This document shows positions 17,937 to 27,604 of a stretch of 64,000 bases of DNA, piece by piece (position 1 is the first letter of the stretch; each line of letters begins with the position of its first letter). Location: assembly GCF_003688405.1 (NCBI RefSeq), contig NZ_REFC01000012.1, positions 744,001 through 808,000 on the forward strand. Reading direction: 5' to 3'. A program made the translations under genes and the position numbers. Under the pieces are notes generated by a model, which was given only the letters and a program-made list of their open reading frames with translations, ran no database searches and was not told the origin of the DNA. This DNA is from Ulvibacter antarcticus. GTDB lineage: Bacteria; Bacteroidota; Bacteroidia; Flavobacteriales; Flavobacteriaceae.

Positions 17937-19055
17937 ATGAAAAATATGAAACCAAATAATATACAAATGACTAAAAAAACGATTACATCATCAGCAACGT
18001 TCATAATTCTTACTCTTCTCATAATATTAAGTAGTTGTAAAAATGAAGCGAAGGAACCAAACAAAAAAGAAATTGCAAAAACAGTTTATGCAAGTGATGT
18101 TATTCCATTTTTTGATCATTGGAAATTAATTTTAGGTGATGGTACAAATGCTGGTATTGCAAACAATTTTGAAAATACAGATTTCTTTTTCACCACAAAT
18201 GATGGCAAAAGCGATTGGGTTGTATTTAAGTCTCCAAATGGTGGAGACACACATGGAACTTCAAACAATACAAGAACCGAATTGGCGCAAGTAAAAAAAT
18301 GGTATCCCAAAACTGCTAATGATAAATTAACAGCTACACTTAAGGTAATGAATGTATCTGCGACTGGTGATGCACGTGTAGCGGCTTCATACGCTGTCGT
18401 TGTAGGTCAGATTCATAGTGCAGATTTACATGAAAACGAACCACTTAAAATATTTTATAAGAAATTCCCCGGCCATTCCAAAGGCTCAGTTTTTTGGCAT
18501 TATGAAATCAATACAGAAGGTGATGATAATTCTGGAAGATGGGATTATTCCACGGCTGTTTGGGGCCATGACTTTTCTGTAGTTGGTACTGATGCAAAGA
18601 CCTATCCGGAAGAACCTAATGACGGTATAACTTTAGGGGAAGAATTTAATTATGAAGTCGAAGTTAAGGATGGTATTATGACCTTAAAATTTAGTAGTGA
18701 AGGTCATGAAACAAAATCGTTTACAAAAAACTTAATCGAATCTGAATATACAACAACTGCAGATATACCAGATCAAACACAAAAATTATTTGTGCCAATT
18801 GGTCAAGACGGAGTTGAACGTAAAAATGCCTACGCTGGTGAAGGTTGTTTTTTTAAGCTTGGCGCTTACAATCAAACCAATGGAAAGTCTCCCGATGAAA
18901 ATATGAACTGGTGTTCTGGTGCTGAAACACATGGTGGCAATCTTCAAAAACAATATGCAGATGGTAACTACGCAGAGGTATGGTTTAAAACAGCAACGAT
19001 CTCTGTAAGTGATGCGGCCGTATCCAATGAAGGATATTTCACCAAAAATGATTAA
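17937..19055 (+). CDS. alginate lyase, polysaccharide lyase family 7 (second paralogue)
   Basis: A 372-residue lipoprotein with signal ending IILSSCKNE. It could start at ATG 17937, 17946 or 17967; the last gives the most normal signal peptide. The PL7 motifs are RTELAQ, VVGQIHS and FFKLGAYNQ. It is very similar to the product of 13686-14729 through the core (shared GDARVAASY, NEPLKIFYKKFPGH and DYSTAVWG), so the two come from a local duplication. Differences around the motifs and an added C-terminal tail may give different block preference or mode of cleavage. It belongs to the PL6 operon. Confidence 0.92.
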   Translation: MKNMKPNNIQMTKKTITSSATFIILTLLIILSSCKNEAKEPNKKEIAKTVYASDVIPFFDHWKLILGDGTNAGIANNFENTDFFFTTNDGKSDWVVFKSPNGGDTHGTSNNTRTELAQVKKWYPKTANDKLTATLKVMNVSATGDARVAASYAVVVGQIHSADLHENEPLKIFYKKFPGHSKGSVFWHYEINTEGDDNSGRWDYSTAVWGHDFSVVGTDAKTYPEEPNDGITLGEEFNYEVEVKDGIMTLKFSSEGHETKSFTKNLIESEYTTTADIPDQTQKLFVPIGQDGVERKNAYAGEGCFFKLGAYNQTNGKSPDENMNWCSGAETHGGNLQKQYADGNYAEVWFKTATISVSDAAVSNEGYFTKND

Positions 19056-19076
19056 ACCGATTAATTCAGCAATAAG

Positions 19077-19847
19077 ATGATAAACAATAATAAATTAGCT
19101 GGCAAAAATGTTCTAATAACCGCTGGTGCTCAAGGAATTGGAGAGTCGATTACAAGGCATTTTATTGATAGCGGTGCTAATGTTGCCATTCATTATTTTT
19201 CCAGTGCCGAAACTGCAAATCAATTAATTGAATATGCAAACGGCAAAGGGCAAAAAGCGGTTGCAATAGCTGGTGACTTAACAAAAGAAACTGATGCGAA
19301 TGCGATAGTAAAAAAAACGGTAGAAGCATTTGGTGGATTAGATATACTAATCAACAACGCAGGTTCACTAGTTGCGCGTAAAATGTTAAGCGAAATGGAG
19401 ACTGAGTTTTGGCATAAAGTAATGGATATCAATCTTACATCCATGATGTTTGTGACGCGAGCAGCGGCTCCATATTTAGCAAAAAATGATCACAGCAGTA
19501 TAGTGAATTTGGCATCACTTGCTGGGCGTAAAGGGGGCCATCCTGGATCATTAGCTTATTCTACAAGTAAAGGTGCTATCCTAACCCTAACACGAGCCCT
19601 CTCGTCAGAATTGGGACCCCAAGGTATCCGAGTCAACGCAGTGTCTCCAGGTCTTATCCTTGGAACTTCATTTCACAATACACATACTACGAATGAATCA
19701 GCGACTGCAACAACGGCCGGAATTCCAATTCAAAGAGCGGGCAACGCAGCTGATGTAGCACGAGCAGTTGTATATCTGGCATCCGAATACGACGGGTTTA
19801 TTACCGGTGCGACATTAGACATCAATGGCGGCGTCTACAATATGTAA
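19077..19847 (+). CDS. SDR family oxidoreductase, candidate DEH reductase
   Basis: A 256-residue classical short-chain dehydrogenase. The cofactor loop reads TAGAQGIGES (family TGxxxGIG, with Ala in place of the first Gly), NNAG follows at strand 4, and the catalytic Ser and YSTSK lie near residues 147-164. It ends the PL6 operon. The pathway needs an enzyme to reduce 4-deoxy-L-erythro-5-hexoseulose uronate (DEH) to 2-keto-3-deoxygluconate, and known flavobacterial DEH reductases are SDRs. A second SDR lies at 29921, so which of the two reduces DEH, or whether both do, cannot be settled here. Confidence 0.82.
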   Translation: MINNNKLAGKNVLITAGAQGIGESITRHFIDSGANVAIHYFSSAETANQLIEYANGKGQKAVAIAGDLTKETDANAIVKKTVEAFGGLDILINNAGSLVARKMLSEMETEFWHKVMDINLTSMMFVTRAAAPYLAKNDHSSIVNLASLAGRKGGHPGSLAYSTSKGAILTLTRALSSELGPQGIRVNAVSPGLILGTSFHNTHTTNESATATTAGIPIQRAGNAADVARAVVYLASEYDGFITGATLDINGGVYNM

Positions 19848-19927
19848 TTCTAGTCAAATTATGTGTGAACAACAGTTGAATATTTATGTTCTAAGCTCAA
19901 TTTATAATAAACTAAATGTGTAAATGC

Positions 19928-19979
19928 TTGGTTAGTAATATAATATGTGTATATTTGGTTAACCAATCTGGTTAACCAA
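19928..19979 (+). promoter_or_regulatory. PL17-kdgF promoter with two overlapping GntR-type operators
   Basis: TTG at 19928-19930, a 19-base spacer and TATATTTG at 19950-19957 form the promoter. The palindromes TTGGTTAACCAA at 19955-19966 and CTGGTTAACCAA at 19968-19979 overlap the -7 box and lie 13 bp apart. The arrangement is nearly base-for-base that of the PL6 promoter, which shows a shared regulator. The predicted leader before the ATG at 19994 is about 30 bases. Confidence 0.87.
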
Positions 19980-19993
19980 TTAAAATTCTTTGA

Positions 19994-22288
19994 ATGAGAA
20001 TAGTTAGTAACTATAATACTCTAATAATAATTATCTCAACATTATTGATATTTATTTCCTGTGCAGAAGATAAAGTGTCGTCCCCAACACTTTCTTCTTC
20101 TGCTTCGGAAATATCAAATAATGCACACCCCTCTTTGATTATAACTAGCGCAGGTGTAGAAAAAATAAAAGCGAATCTAGGAAGTATTCCCATTTTCGAT
20201 GCCTCTCTTGAAGCTGTAAAAAATGAAGTGGATACTGAAATTGCATCTGGAATAGAAGTACCTATTCCGAAAGATTTTTCAGGAGGTTATACTCATACTC
20301 GTCATAAGAAAAACTTTCTTATTCTTCAAAAAGCAGGAATTTTATATCAGATTTTAGACGATCAGAAATATGCAAAGTATGTTCGTGATATGCTCTTTCA
20401 GTATGAAGCAATGTATAAAACATTACCTATTCATCCTCAAACGCGATCTTACGCCAGAGGTAAATTGTTTTGGCAATGTTTAAACGATTCAAATTGGCTG
20501 GTATATGTTAGTCAGGCTTATGACTGTATTTATAATTATTTAACTGCTGAAGAACGTGAAACATTAGAAAAGAATCTCTTTAGACCTTTCGCCGATTTTA
20601 TTTCAATAGAGAATCCACAGTTTTACAATCGCATTCACAACCACAGTACATGGGGAAATGCCGCAGTTGGTATGATTGGTTTAGTGATGAATGATGAAGA
20701 ATTAATAGAACGTGCACTCTATGGAATAAAGCACGACGGTTTGGATCCTAATGCAAAAGATAATGATGGAGGCTTTATTAAAAGTAAAGATGGAAAAGCA
20801 GGTTTCATAGCCAATTTGGAAGAACCTTTTTCACCCGACGGTTATTATACTGAAGGCCCCTATTATCAGCGTTATGCGATGTATCCATTTTTAATTTTCG
20901 CTGAAGGTTTACAAAATGTAAAACCGGAACTGAAGATATTTCAGCACAAAGATAGTGTGCTGCTAAAATCGGTGGATGCTCTTTTAAATCTTTCTGATGC
21001 AGACGGTGAGTTTTTTCCACTTAATGATGGTCAAAAAGGAATGTCATATTTTTCAAGAGAGTTGGTTACGGCAGTGGATATTGCATATCATTATGGAGGA
21101 CATCATCCAGGACTTCTAAGCATTGCCGAAAAACAAAATAATGTATTATTAGATGATTCAGGTTTGTCTGTAGCATTGGGATTAAAAAATGGTGAAGCAA
21201 AACCATTTAATAAAAAATCAATCAATCTTTCAGATGGTTCAGATGGCAAACAAGGAGGCGTTGGTATTTTGAGATATGGTAATGAAGATATGACCCTCGT
21301 TTTTAAGTATGCAGCCCAAGGATTGAGTCACGGTCATTACGATAAGTTATCTTTTTCACTTTATGAAAAAGGAGACGAGATACTTCAGGATTACGGTTTG
21401 GTTCGTTTTGTCAATATCGAACAAAAAGGAGGAGGTAACTATTTACAGGCAAACTCTAGTTGGGCAAAACAGACGATTGCCCATAATACATTAATTCAGA
21501 ATGAAACTTCGCATTTTGAGGGGAAATATGAAATTGGCAGTAAACATTTTTCAGAATTATATCTTTTTGATGTTGCAAATGAAGCCATTCAAGTGGTAAG
21601 TGCCAAAGAAAACAACGCTTATCCGGGGACTCAAATGCAGCGCACATTGGTAATGATAAAAGACGAAAATTTTGAAAAACCTTATGTGCTGGACCTTATG
21701 CAGGTAACTTCCAATACAACGAATCAATACGATCTACCCTACTATTTTATGGGTCAGGTTATAAAAACCAATGTTGACTATAAAACTCATCAAACACTAA
21801 AGAAACTTGGGGGCGCAAACGGATATGAACATCTTTATGTTGAAGGGATAGGTAATGCTTCGGAAGAGAATACAAAACTGTCTTGGTTAAATCATGGTAA
21901 CTTTTACTCATTAACTTCAGCAACAAATAAAGCAGATCAAATACTATTTACTAGAATTGGAGCTAATGACCCGGAATTTAATCTAAGAAGAGATGCCGGA
22001 TTTATGATACGGAGGAAGAATTCAAAAAACACTGTATTTGCAAGCACGATCGAATCACATGGTAGTTATAGCCCTGTGTCTGAATTCGCATTAAATTCAA
22101 ATTCTAATATCGCCGATTTGGAAGTCGTATTCTCTTCCGAAGAATATATGGGTATAAGTATTACGGATTTAAATGGCAGTACCCGATTATTTATTATGTC
22201 GAATAAAGATGCTTCAAAGGAAAAAAATCACACGATTAAAATAAATAACATAATGCATCAATGGACAGGTGCTTATTATTTCAAATAA
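19994..22288 (+). CDS. oligoalginate lyase, polysaccharide lyase family 17 (heparinase II/III-like)
   Basis: A 764-residue lipoprotein (signal ending IFISCAED) with an N-terminal alpha/alpha-toroid alginate lyase domain and a C-terminal heparinase II/III-like beta-sandwich domain. Expected active-site parts are NHSTWGNA (Asn-His pair) near residue 217, TEGPYYQRY (Tyr) near 287, and LSHGHYDKLSF near 440 in the second domain. PL17 enzymes act exolytically on oligoalginate and release unsaturated monomers, which become DEH. The gene is first in a two-gene operon with kdgF, 16 bases downstream, so monomer release and ring opening are produced together. Confidence 0.93.
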   Translation: MRIVSNYNTLIIIISTLLIFISCAEDKVSSPTLSSSASEISNNAHPSLIITSAGVEKIKANLGSIPIFDASLEAVKNEVDTEIASGIEVPIPKDFSGGYTHTRHKKNFLILQKAGILYQILDDQKYAKYVRDMLFQYEAMYKTLPIHPQTRSYARGKLFWQCLNDSNWLVYVSQAYDCIYNYLTAEERETLEKNLFRPFADFISIENPQFYNRIHNHSTWGNAAVGMIGLVMNDEELIERALYGIKHDGLDPNAKDNDGGFIKSKDGKAGFIANLEEPFSPDGYYTEGPYYQRYAMYPFLIFAEGLQNVKPELKIFQHKDSVLLKSVDALLNLSDADGEFFPLNDGQKGMSYFSRELVTAVDIAYHYGGHHPGLLSIAEKQNNVLLDDSGLSVALGLKNGEAKPFNKKSINLSDGSDGKQGGVGILRYGNEDMTLVFKYAAQGLSHGHYDKLSFSLYEKGDEILQDYGLVRFVNIEQKGGGNYLQANSSWAKQTIAHNTLIQNETSHFEGKYEIGSKHFSELYLFDVANEAIQVVSAKENNAYPGTQMQRTLVMIKDENFEKPYVLDLMQVTSNTTNQYDLPYYFMGQVIKTNVDYKTHQTLKKLGGANGYEHLYVEGIGNASEENTKLSWLNHGNFYSLTSATNKADQILFTRIGANDPEFNLRRDAGFMIRRKNSKNTVFASTIESHGSYSPVSEFALNSNSNIADLEVVFSSEEYMGISITDLNGSTRLFIMSNKDASKEKNHTIKINNIMHQWTGAYYFK

Positions 22289-22304
22289 AAACAAAACTAT
22301 TATT

Positions 22305-22652
22305 ATGAAAACATTTGGATCAAGTAAAGAATTTATATTCGGCGATGAAATGGATTGGGAAGTTGTTGGAGTAGGCCTTAAACGTAAAATAATGGGTTAC
22401 GACGATAAGATCATGTTAGTAAAAGTTGACTTTCAAGTTGGCGCTATTGGTGTTATGCATGAACATTACCATTCACAAGTAACTTACGTTGAAAGTGGCG
22501 AATATGAATTAACCATCGGAAATGAGACTAAAACGGTTAAAGGAGGAGATTCATTCTACATTCCACCGCATATAATGCATGGGGCAATTTGTACGAAGGC
22601 CGGGGTTCTTATTGATGTTTTTAGCCCTATTCGGGAAGATTTCATGGAATAA
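22305..22652 (+). CDS. kdgF: KdgF-type cupin, unsaturated uronate to DEH conversion
   Basis: A 115-residue single-domain cupin. I chose the ATG at 22305; a GTG at 22269 would overlap the PL17 gene. The metal site is visible as MHEHYHSQ (two His and a Gln) near residue 48 and the late HIMHG His, matching the His-His-Gln-His set known for KdgF. The enzyme opens 4,5-unsaturated galacturonate, mannuronate or guluronate to the linear ketouronate DEH (or DKI), in step with the lyase upstream. Length and motifs are normal for the family. Confidence 0.88.
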   Translation: MKTFGSSKEFIFGDEMDWEVVGVGLKRKIMGYDDKIMLVKVDFQVGAIGVMHEHYHSQVTYVESGEYELTIGNETKTVKGGDSFYIPPHIMHGAICTKAGVLIDVFSPIREDFME

Positions 22653-22675
22653 TTAAAATTTAACTCATTAATTTC

Positions 22676-22740
22676 TTGTGAGTTAACAAAAATTTAATAT
22701 ATTTGGTAAACCAAAGTGGTTAACCAGTTTGGTTTACCAA
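22676..22740 (+). promoter_or_regulatory. susCD promoter with three overlapping GntR-type operators
   Basis: TTG at 22676-22678, a 19-base spacer and TATATTTG at 22698-22705. Three palindromes follow at an exact 13-bp step: TTGGTAAACCAA at 22703-22714, GTGGTTAACCAG at 22716-22727 and TTGGTTTACCAA at 22729-22740. The extra third box, compared with the two lyase promoters, may give tighter control of the outer-membrane uptake genes. The expected transcript has a leader of about 225 bases before the susC ATG. Confidence 0.87.
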
Positions 22741-22757
22741 AAAGAATACTCATAAAA

Positions 22758-22785
22758 AAAAGGACAGGTGCACGCCTATCCTTTT
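22758..22785 (+). terminator. hairpin in the susC leader
   Basis: AAAAGGA-C-AGG pairs with CCT-A-TCCTTTT around a six-base loop, giving a 10-bp stem with one mismatch and a short T run. It lies after the susCD promoter, so transcripts from that promoter must read through it; it could be an attenuator or an RNA-stability element, and it also ends read-through from kdgF. Confidence 0.6.
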
Positions 22786-22936
22786 AAATCATACTTCTTT
22801 CGAGGGAAGTAAAATTCACGTAGTAACTAATTAAAACATGAGCCACAAAAATACGAATTTGTTTATTCATTTATCGGTCCACTGTCTTTTTAAGTTCCTA
22901 TCATTTGCAAACAACCAAAACTTAAAAAATCTCATT

Positions 22937-25900
22937 ATGAATTTAAAAACGAAGCTAACTTTAATTATGATGCTCTTTAGTAGCATTGTTATTATTGCGC
23001 AAGACAACTACCAACTAAAAGGTACTGTAGTTTCAGTAGTCGACCAATTTGGTATTCCAGGAGCTAACGTGCTTATTCTGGGCACATCGACAGGAGCAAG
23101 CACAGATTTTGATGGAAATTTTGAAATTGACGTAAAAAGCGGCGATCAATTACAATTTTCTTATATCGGTTATGTTACTCAAATTGTAACAATTACTGAT
23201 CAAACTAACCTTTCAATTGCATTAACTGAAGACGCCAACACTTTAGATGAAGTTGTTGTTGTTGGTTATGGTACACAGAAAAAGAGTCATGTAACAGGTT
23301 CAATTGCTAAAGTAGGAGGAGATGATCTTGCAGCAATTCAAGCTACTCGTGTGGATGAAGCATTAGCAGGTAAGTTAGCGGGTGTATTGATTCAAAATCA
23401 GAATGGGTCACCGGGAGCAGATCCTAAAATCCAAATAAGAGCCGCTTCATCTATTAATGGTAATTCAAATCCACTGATTGTTGTGGATGGGTATCCGATT
23501 TCAGGAAGTTTAGCGACTGTTAACCCAAACGATATTGAAAGTGTTGAGGTATTAAAAGATGCTGCTTCAGCTGCCATTTATGGTTCTAGGGGAGCAAATG
23601 GGGTTATTTTAGTTACCACCAAAAAAGGAAAAGAGGGCAAACCAAGTTTTAGTTACAATGCCTATGCAAGCATATCAAATAAATATAAGAATGATAGAAT
23701 AAATATGACAGCTGGAGAATGGGCCAACACATTAGAAACTGGTATAGCTAGTGGCAGGTACGATGTTTCTGAATTGGATCCAGCCTTTGTGAATTATAAG
23801 ATAAATGCCTATAAAAATTCACCTGACGTCTTAGCGGTAGAAGATTGGCTTTACGGAAGTGGTTATAGTACCAATCATGACTTCAGCTATAGCGGGGGCA
23901 CTGAAAAATCAAATTATTTTGCTTCAATTGGTTATCAAAACACAGATGGTATTGTAAGGACTGAAGGTTATGAAAGACTTAATGCGCGTTTAAATATCGA
24001 TACTGAATTGGGGGATAAGTTCAAGACAGGATTAAGTTTCAACGGATTTGCAGCAGATAGAGATATTGTAGGTCATGACCAGAGAGATTTATTAAGAGCC
24101 TATAGCGTTAGTCCTATTTACCATACCGAAGCGTCTATTGCATTTGTTCAACAATTGGATCAGCAAGCGCAGGCTTTGGGACTTGATCCGTTTGACGATG
24201 GTTATAGAGGAGGTGATGCACCTTTTAATAATAGCATCTATACACTACAACCTGGGGATACGGCGCAAGACTGGCATTATGGAAGAAGCGGTAATGGTAT
24301 TGGAGGATCTGGAGATGCAGGTCCTGCAACGAAGCTTGACAACACAGACCGATATCAAAAAACTTATTTCGCAAATGTGTCTACATTTTTACAGTACAGC
24401 CTCTTAAATGATTTGGATATAAAAGTTGTTCTAGGAGCTGATATTAGAGATACCAAAGACTATTTCTGGAGAGGACTTGAGTTTGATTCCAGGGCACGTA
24501 CTAATCAAACTGCCTTAGACGAAACCAATATAAAACAAACTTCAACTTTAAGTGAAACTACTTTGAATTATGCAAAAGAAATTGGTAAGCATGATATATC
24601 TGCGGTAGCTGGAGTTGAATTTCAAAAGATCTATTTCAGGGGTACCGCTACAGCAGGAACCAATGTGCCATTTACCGATATAGTAAATTATAACCTGTTA
24701 GATCCGGCAGATATTACTGTAAGTGAAAGAGACGAGACTATTTCAAGATGGAGCATTTTTGGAAGAATTAACTATGCCTTTGACGATCGTTATTTGCTAT
24801 CGGCATCTGTGAGAAGAGACGGTGATTCTCGTTTCGGGGCTAATGAAAGATACGCTACATTTCCGGCGATTTCTTTAGGATGGAACGTGCATAAAGAATC
24901 ATTTTATAACTTAGACTTCTTGAGTTTATTAAAACCAAGGTTTAGTACTGGGTCTTTAGGATCTACATCTGATTTAGGGGCATACAATTCATTGAGTCTT
25001 TTGAACCCTCAAGCAACGGTGTTAGGGACTGGATATTTAATCCCGTCGGATATAGCAAACTCGAATTTAACTTGGCAAACAAATACAGAGACTAACTACG
25101 GAATTGATTTAGGTTTTATAAACAATCGTATTAGAATTGGTGCAGATTACTACACATCTGATATTGAAGACATCTTAATTAATCAAAGTGTATCTGAAGT
25201 TTTCGGTACCTCTACATATAGAGTAAACGCTGGTGATGTGAGAAGTTCTGGTTTAGAACTTGAATTAACCGCAGGCATTGTGAGACAAGATAATCTGAGA
25301 TGGGATATTGGAGCCAACTTCTCTACAGTGAAAACAGAAATCACAGATTTAGGTGGTCTAGATCAATTACCTAATGTAATTTACGGTCAAAGTGGAAGAG
25401 GTCCCGTGTTTAGAAATTATGTAGGTGGAGAAATTGGAGAAATGTGGGGATTAGAAACCACTGGACAAGTTGAAGATAGTTTTATAGAAGACCCAACAAG
25501 AGCTATTGGCCTTAATAGTTCAGCTTTTTACGTCGTTGATCAAAATGGTGATGGTGTAATTGATAAAACAAAAACAGTTGAAGAGGGTGGAGATTTAGTC
25601 AAAATAGGACAAAATACACCAGATTTTTACTATGGTTTCAATAGTACAGTAAACTATAAGGGTTTTGATTTGTCGTTCCAATTTCAAGGAACCCAAGGAG
25701 GGGAAGTTTGGAATGTCGACCCGATTTACTATAATTCAGAATTTGGTGGAAGAGTACGTGATAGTTTTGATGCAGATAACGATGGTATTGCCGATCATAA
25801 TGGGGAGTACTATTTAGATTCAAATAATCAACTAGATGCGCAGATACAAGATGCTTCTTATTTAGCTTTAAGAAACTTGACTATAGGTTATACCCTTAAT

Positions 25901-26116
25901 TCAGAACTGACTAATAAAGTGGGTATAAGTTCGGCGAGGGTATATCTTGCATCCACTAACTTGTTGTATGTCTGGGGGGACGATTATACCTCTTATAATC
26001 CGGAAGGTGTAGAGATTACGCAAAGTGATTATTTAGGACCTACTACCTATGGAGTGCAAGTAGGTGCGAGTCCAATTGTTAGAAGCTTTACGTTTGGTTT
26101 TAATGTTAATTTTTAA
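22937..26116 (+). CDS. SusC/RagA-type TonB-dependent outer-membrane transporter
   Basis: A 1059-residue protein. I chose the ATG at 22937 (MNLKTKLTL) because it starts a normal signal peptide ending VIIAQ; the ATG at 22838 would add 33 residues and break that signal. An N-terminal carboxypeptidase-like domain (LKGTVVS to FSYIGYVTQ) is followed by DEVVVVGYGTQKK, the SusC TonB-box region, then the plug (PLIVVDGYP, IYGSRGANGVILVTTKKG) and a 22-strand barrel. It ends in NVNF with the usual terminal Phe. With the SusD protein it imports oligosaccharides, here surely oligoalginate given the locus. No FecR-type anti-sigma extension is present. Confidence 0.95.
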   Translation: MNLKTKLTLIMMLFSSIVIIAQDNYQLKGTVVSVVDQFGIPGANVLILGTSTGASTDFDGNFEIDVKSGDQLQFSYIGYVTQIVTITDQTNLSIALTEDANTLDEVVVVGYGTQKKSHVTGSIAKVGGDDLAAIQATRVDEALAGKLAGVLIQNQNGSPGADPKIQIRAASSINGNSNPLIVVDGYPISGSLATVNPNDIESVEVLKDAASAAIYGSRGANGVILVTTKKGKEGKPSFSYNAYASISNKYKNDRINMTAGEWANTLETGIASGRYDVSELDPAFVNYKINAYKNSPDVLAVEDWLYGSGYSTNHDFSYSGGTEKSNYFASIGYQNTDGIVRTEGYERLNARLNIDTELGDKFKTGLSFNGFAADRDIVGHDQRDLLRAYSVSPIYHTEASIAFVQQLDQQAQALGLDPFDDGYRGGDAPFNNSIYTLQPGDTAQDWHYGRSGNGIGGSGDAGPATKLDNTDRYQKTYFANVSTFLQYSLLNDLDIKVVLGADIRDTKDYFWRGLEFDSRARTNQTALDETNIKQTSTLSETTLNYAKEIGKHDISAVAGVEFQKIYFRGTATAGTNVPFTDIVNYNLLDPADITVSERDETISRWSIFGRINYAFDDRYLLSASVRRDGDSRFGANERYATFPAISLGWNVHKESFYNLDFLSLLKPRFSTGSLGSTSDLGAYNSLSLLNPQATVLGTGYLIPSDIANSNLTWQTNTETNYGIDLGFINNRIRIGADYYTSDIEDILINQSVSEVFGTSTYRVNAGDVRSSGLELELTAGIVRQDNLRWDIGANFSTVKTEITDLGGLDQLPNVIYGQSGRGPVFRNYVGGEIGEMWGLETTGQVEDSFIEDPTRAIGLNSSAFYVVDQNGDGVIDKTKTVEEGGDLVKIGQNTPDFYYGFNSTVNYKGFDLSFQFQGTQGGEVWNVDPIYYNSEFGGRVRDSFDADNDGIADHNGEYYLDSNNQLDAQIQDASYLALRNLTIGYTLNSELTNKVGISSARVYLASTNLLYVWGDDYTSYNPEGVEITQSDYLGPTTYGVQVGASPIVRSFTFGFNVNF

Positions 26117-26128
26117 ATTAAGGAAAAA

Positions 26129-27442
26129 ATGAAAAAATTATATATATTATTTTTAGGATCATTGTTGTTAACAATGTCATGTAGTACGGATTTGGATGAA
26201 GCTCCACCAAATATTGCTAGTTCAGATTCTTTGACAGATTTTGAAGGAGTTTTGAATGCGGCATATTACTATCAGCTTGGCTCTGTTACGCCAATGGGAG
26301 TGATGGGAGACTTCAGAGCAGATAATGCTTTAATGTTAGAATCTCCTTACACTGAATTTGATGTTTACGGTCCTGGTTTAACAGCGATGGAAGATCAATT
26401 TTTTGGCCCTTTATATACGGCTTTATACCGGTCAATATTAAGCGCGAATAACGTAATCGAAAATTCATTGGATGCTACTCAAGTAGGTGAAGCTAAATTT
26501 ATTAGGGCTTTGTCTTACTTTAAACTTGTCCAAGTGTTTGGCGATGTTACTGTTATTTTAACTTCACCAGACATAGGCGACATCCCTACGTTCGATTTAA
26601 CAAGACAACCGGCTGCTAATGTTTATAGTACCGTTATAATACCTGATTTACAAGATGCAATAAGTGCTTTGGGTACCACAAATACTAATGGTAGAGCATC
26701 AAAACTTGCTGCACAAGGCGTATTAGGCAAAGTATATATGCATATGGGGAATTATAGCAGCGCGCAACCACTTCTAGCTGCTGTTGTAAACGGAGCTGCT
26801 GGCGCAGGGATTAGTTTAGAGGCTAACTTTGCTGATATTTTTGTTACAGATTTGAATTCAGAAATTATATTTGCAACTCAAGTATCTAGTTCTGTAGTAG
26901 ATGAATATGGTTTTTCCGAGTTTTGGGAATGGTATGGTGGTCTTGACACCAAATCTTTAGATCCTTTAGATCCACGTTTAATTGCTGCATTTGATGCTAG
27001 TCCTGGAGATTTAAGAAGAGCTGTAACTATTGATGTAACAACTTTATCGTCTCCTAAATATCCTCAATCAGGAGGAGCTGATTTCGACTGGATAGAACTG
27101 AGATTAGCAGATGTTATTCTGTTATATGCTGAAACATTAAATGAAAATGGTTCTTCCGCTGAGAATGTACTTAATCTTTTGGATCCTATACGAACTAGGG
27201 CTGGATTAGCTGCTCTGGATCATACTGTCATTAATACTCAGGCTTTAGTTAGACAGGCTATTCAAGATGAAAGAAGACTAGAGTTGGCTTTTGAAGGACA
27301 TCGATGGTTTGATTTAGTTAGAACAGGTACCGTTGACGCTGAAATGGGAGAAACAATTAATCCCAATTATCATGTGTTTCCAGTTCCAATCTCAGAAATT
27401 CTTGCGAGTGATCAAGTGATCACTCAGAATCCTGGATACTAA
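26129..27442 (+). CDS. SusD/RagB-type surface glycan-binding lipoprotein
   Basis: A 437-residue lipoprotein with signal ending LTMSCSTD. The TPR-like core shows AKFIRALSYFKLVQVFGDV near residue 118, a standard SusD helix, then the late RRLELAFEGHRWFDLVRTG and PVPISEI before QNPGY at the C-terminus, all typical. It is shorter than the usual 480-550 residues, mostly through reduced loops. It forms the lid of the SusC transporter and captures the glycan at the cell surface. It follows susC by 12 bases. Confidence 0.93.
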   Translation: MKKLYILFLGSLLLTMSCSTDLDEAPPNIASSDSLTDFEGVLNAAYYYQLGSVTPMGVMGDFRADNALMLESPYTEFDVYGPGLTAMEDQFFGPLYTALYRSILSANNVIENSLDATQVGEAKFIRALSYFKLVQVFGDVTVILTSPDIGDIPTFDLTRQPAANVYSTVIIPDLQDAISALGTTNTNGRASKLAAQGVLGKVYMHMGNYSSAQPLLAAVVNGAAGAGISLEANFADIFVTDLNSEIIFATQVSSSVVDEYGFSEFWEWYGGLDTKSLDPLDPRLIAAFDASPGDLRRAVTIDVTTLSSPKYPQSGGADFDWIELRLADVILLYAETLNENGSSAENVLNLLDPIRTRAGLAALDHTVINTQALVRQAIQDERRLELAFEGHRWFDLVRTGTVDAEMGETINPNYHVFPVPISEILASDQVITQNPGY

Positions 27443-27530
27443 TCATTCCGATGCATTTGCAAAAGTTAATTATAACAGTATAAAGGTGTCTCATTAACGA
27501 ATGTTTGATTAGCCAATCAAGATTCGTTAA

Positions 27531-27566
27531 AAGTTTTACTGGCCTTGTTAAGGGCCGGTAAAACTT
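27531..27566 (+). terminator. intrinsic terminator of the susCD operon
   Basis: AAGTTTTAC-T-GGCC pairs with GGCC-G-GTAAAACTT around an eight-base loop, a 14-bp stem with one T-G wobble. It lies about 90 bases after the SusD stop and before the gntR operators, separating the two transcripts. Confidence 0.8.
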
Positions 27567-27604
27567 ATTATAAAGAGTATGCTAGTTGAAAAAACAAAAA
27601 TGTA

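Noticed and set aside
22838-22936. Upstream ATG for the SusC gene
   Set aside because: It adds 33 residues that do not form a signal peptide, whereas the ATG at 22937 starts a standard one.
24138-24407. An 89-codon frame inside susC
   Set aside because: It is the second frame of the susC coding region, with low-complexity translation, and is a shadow.
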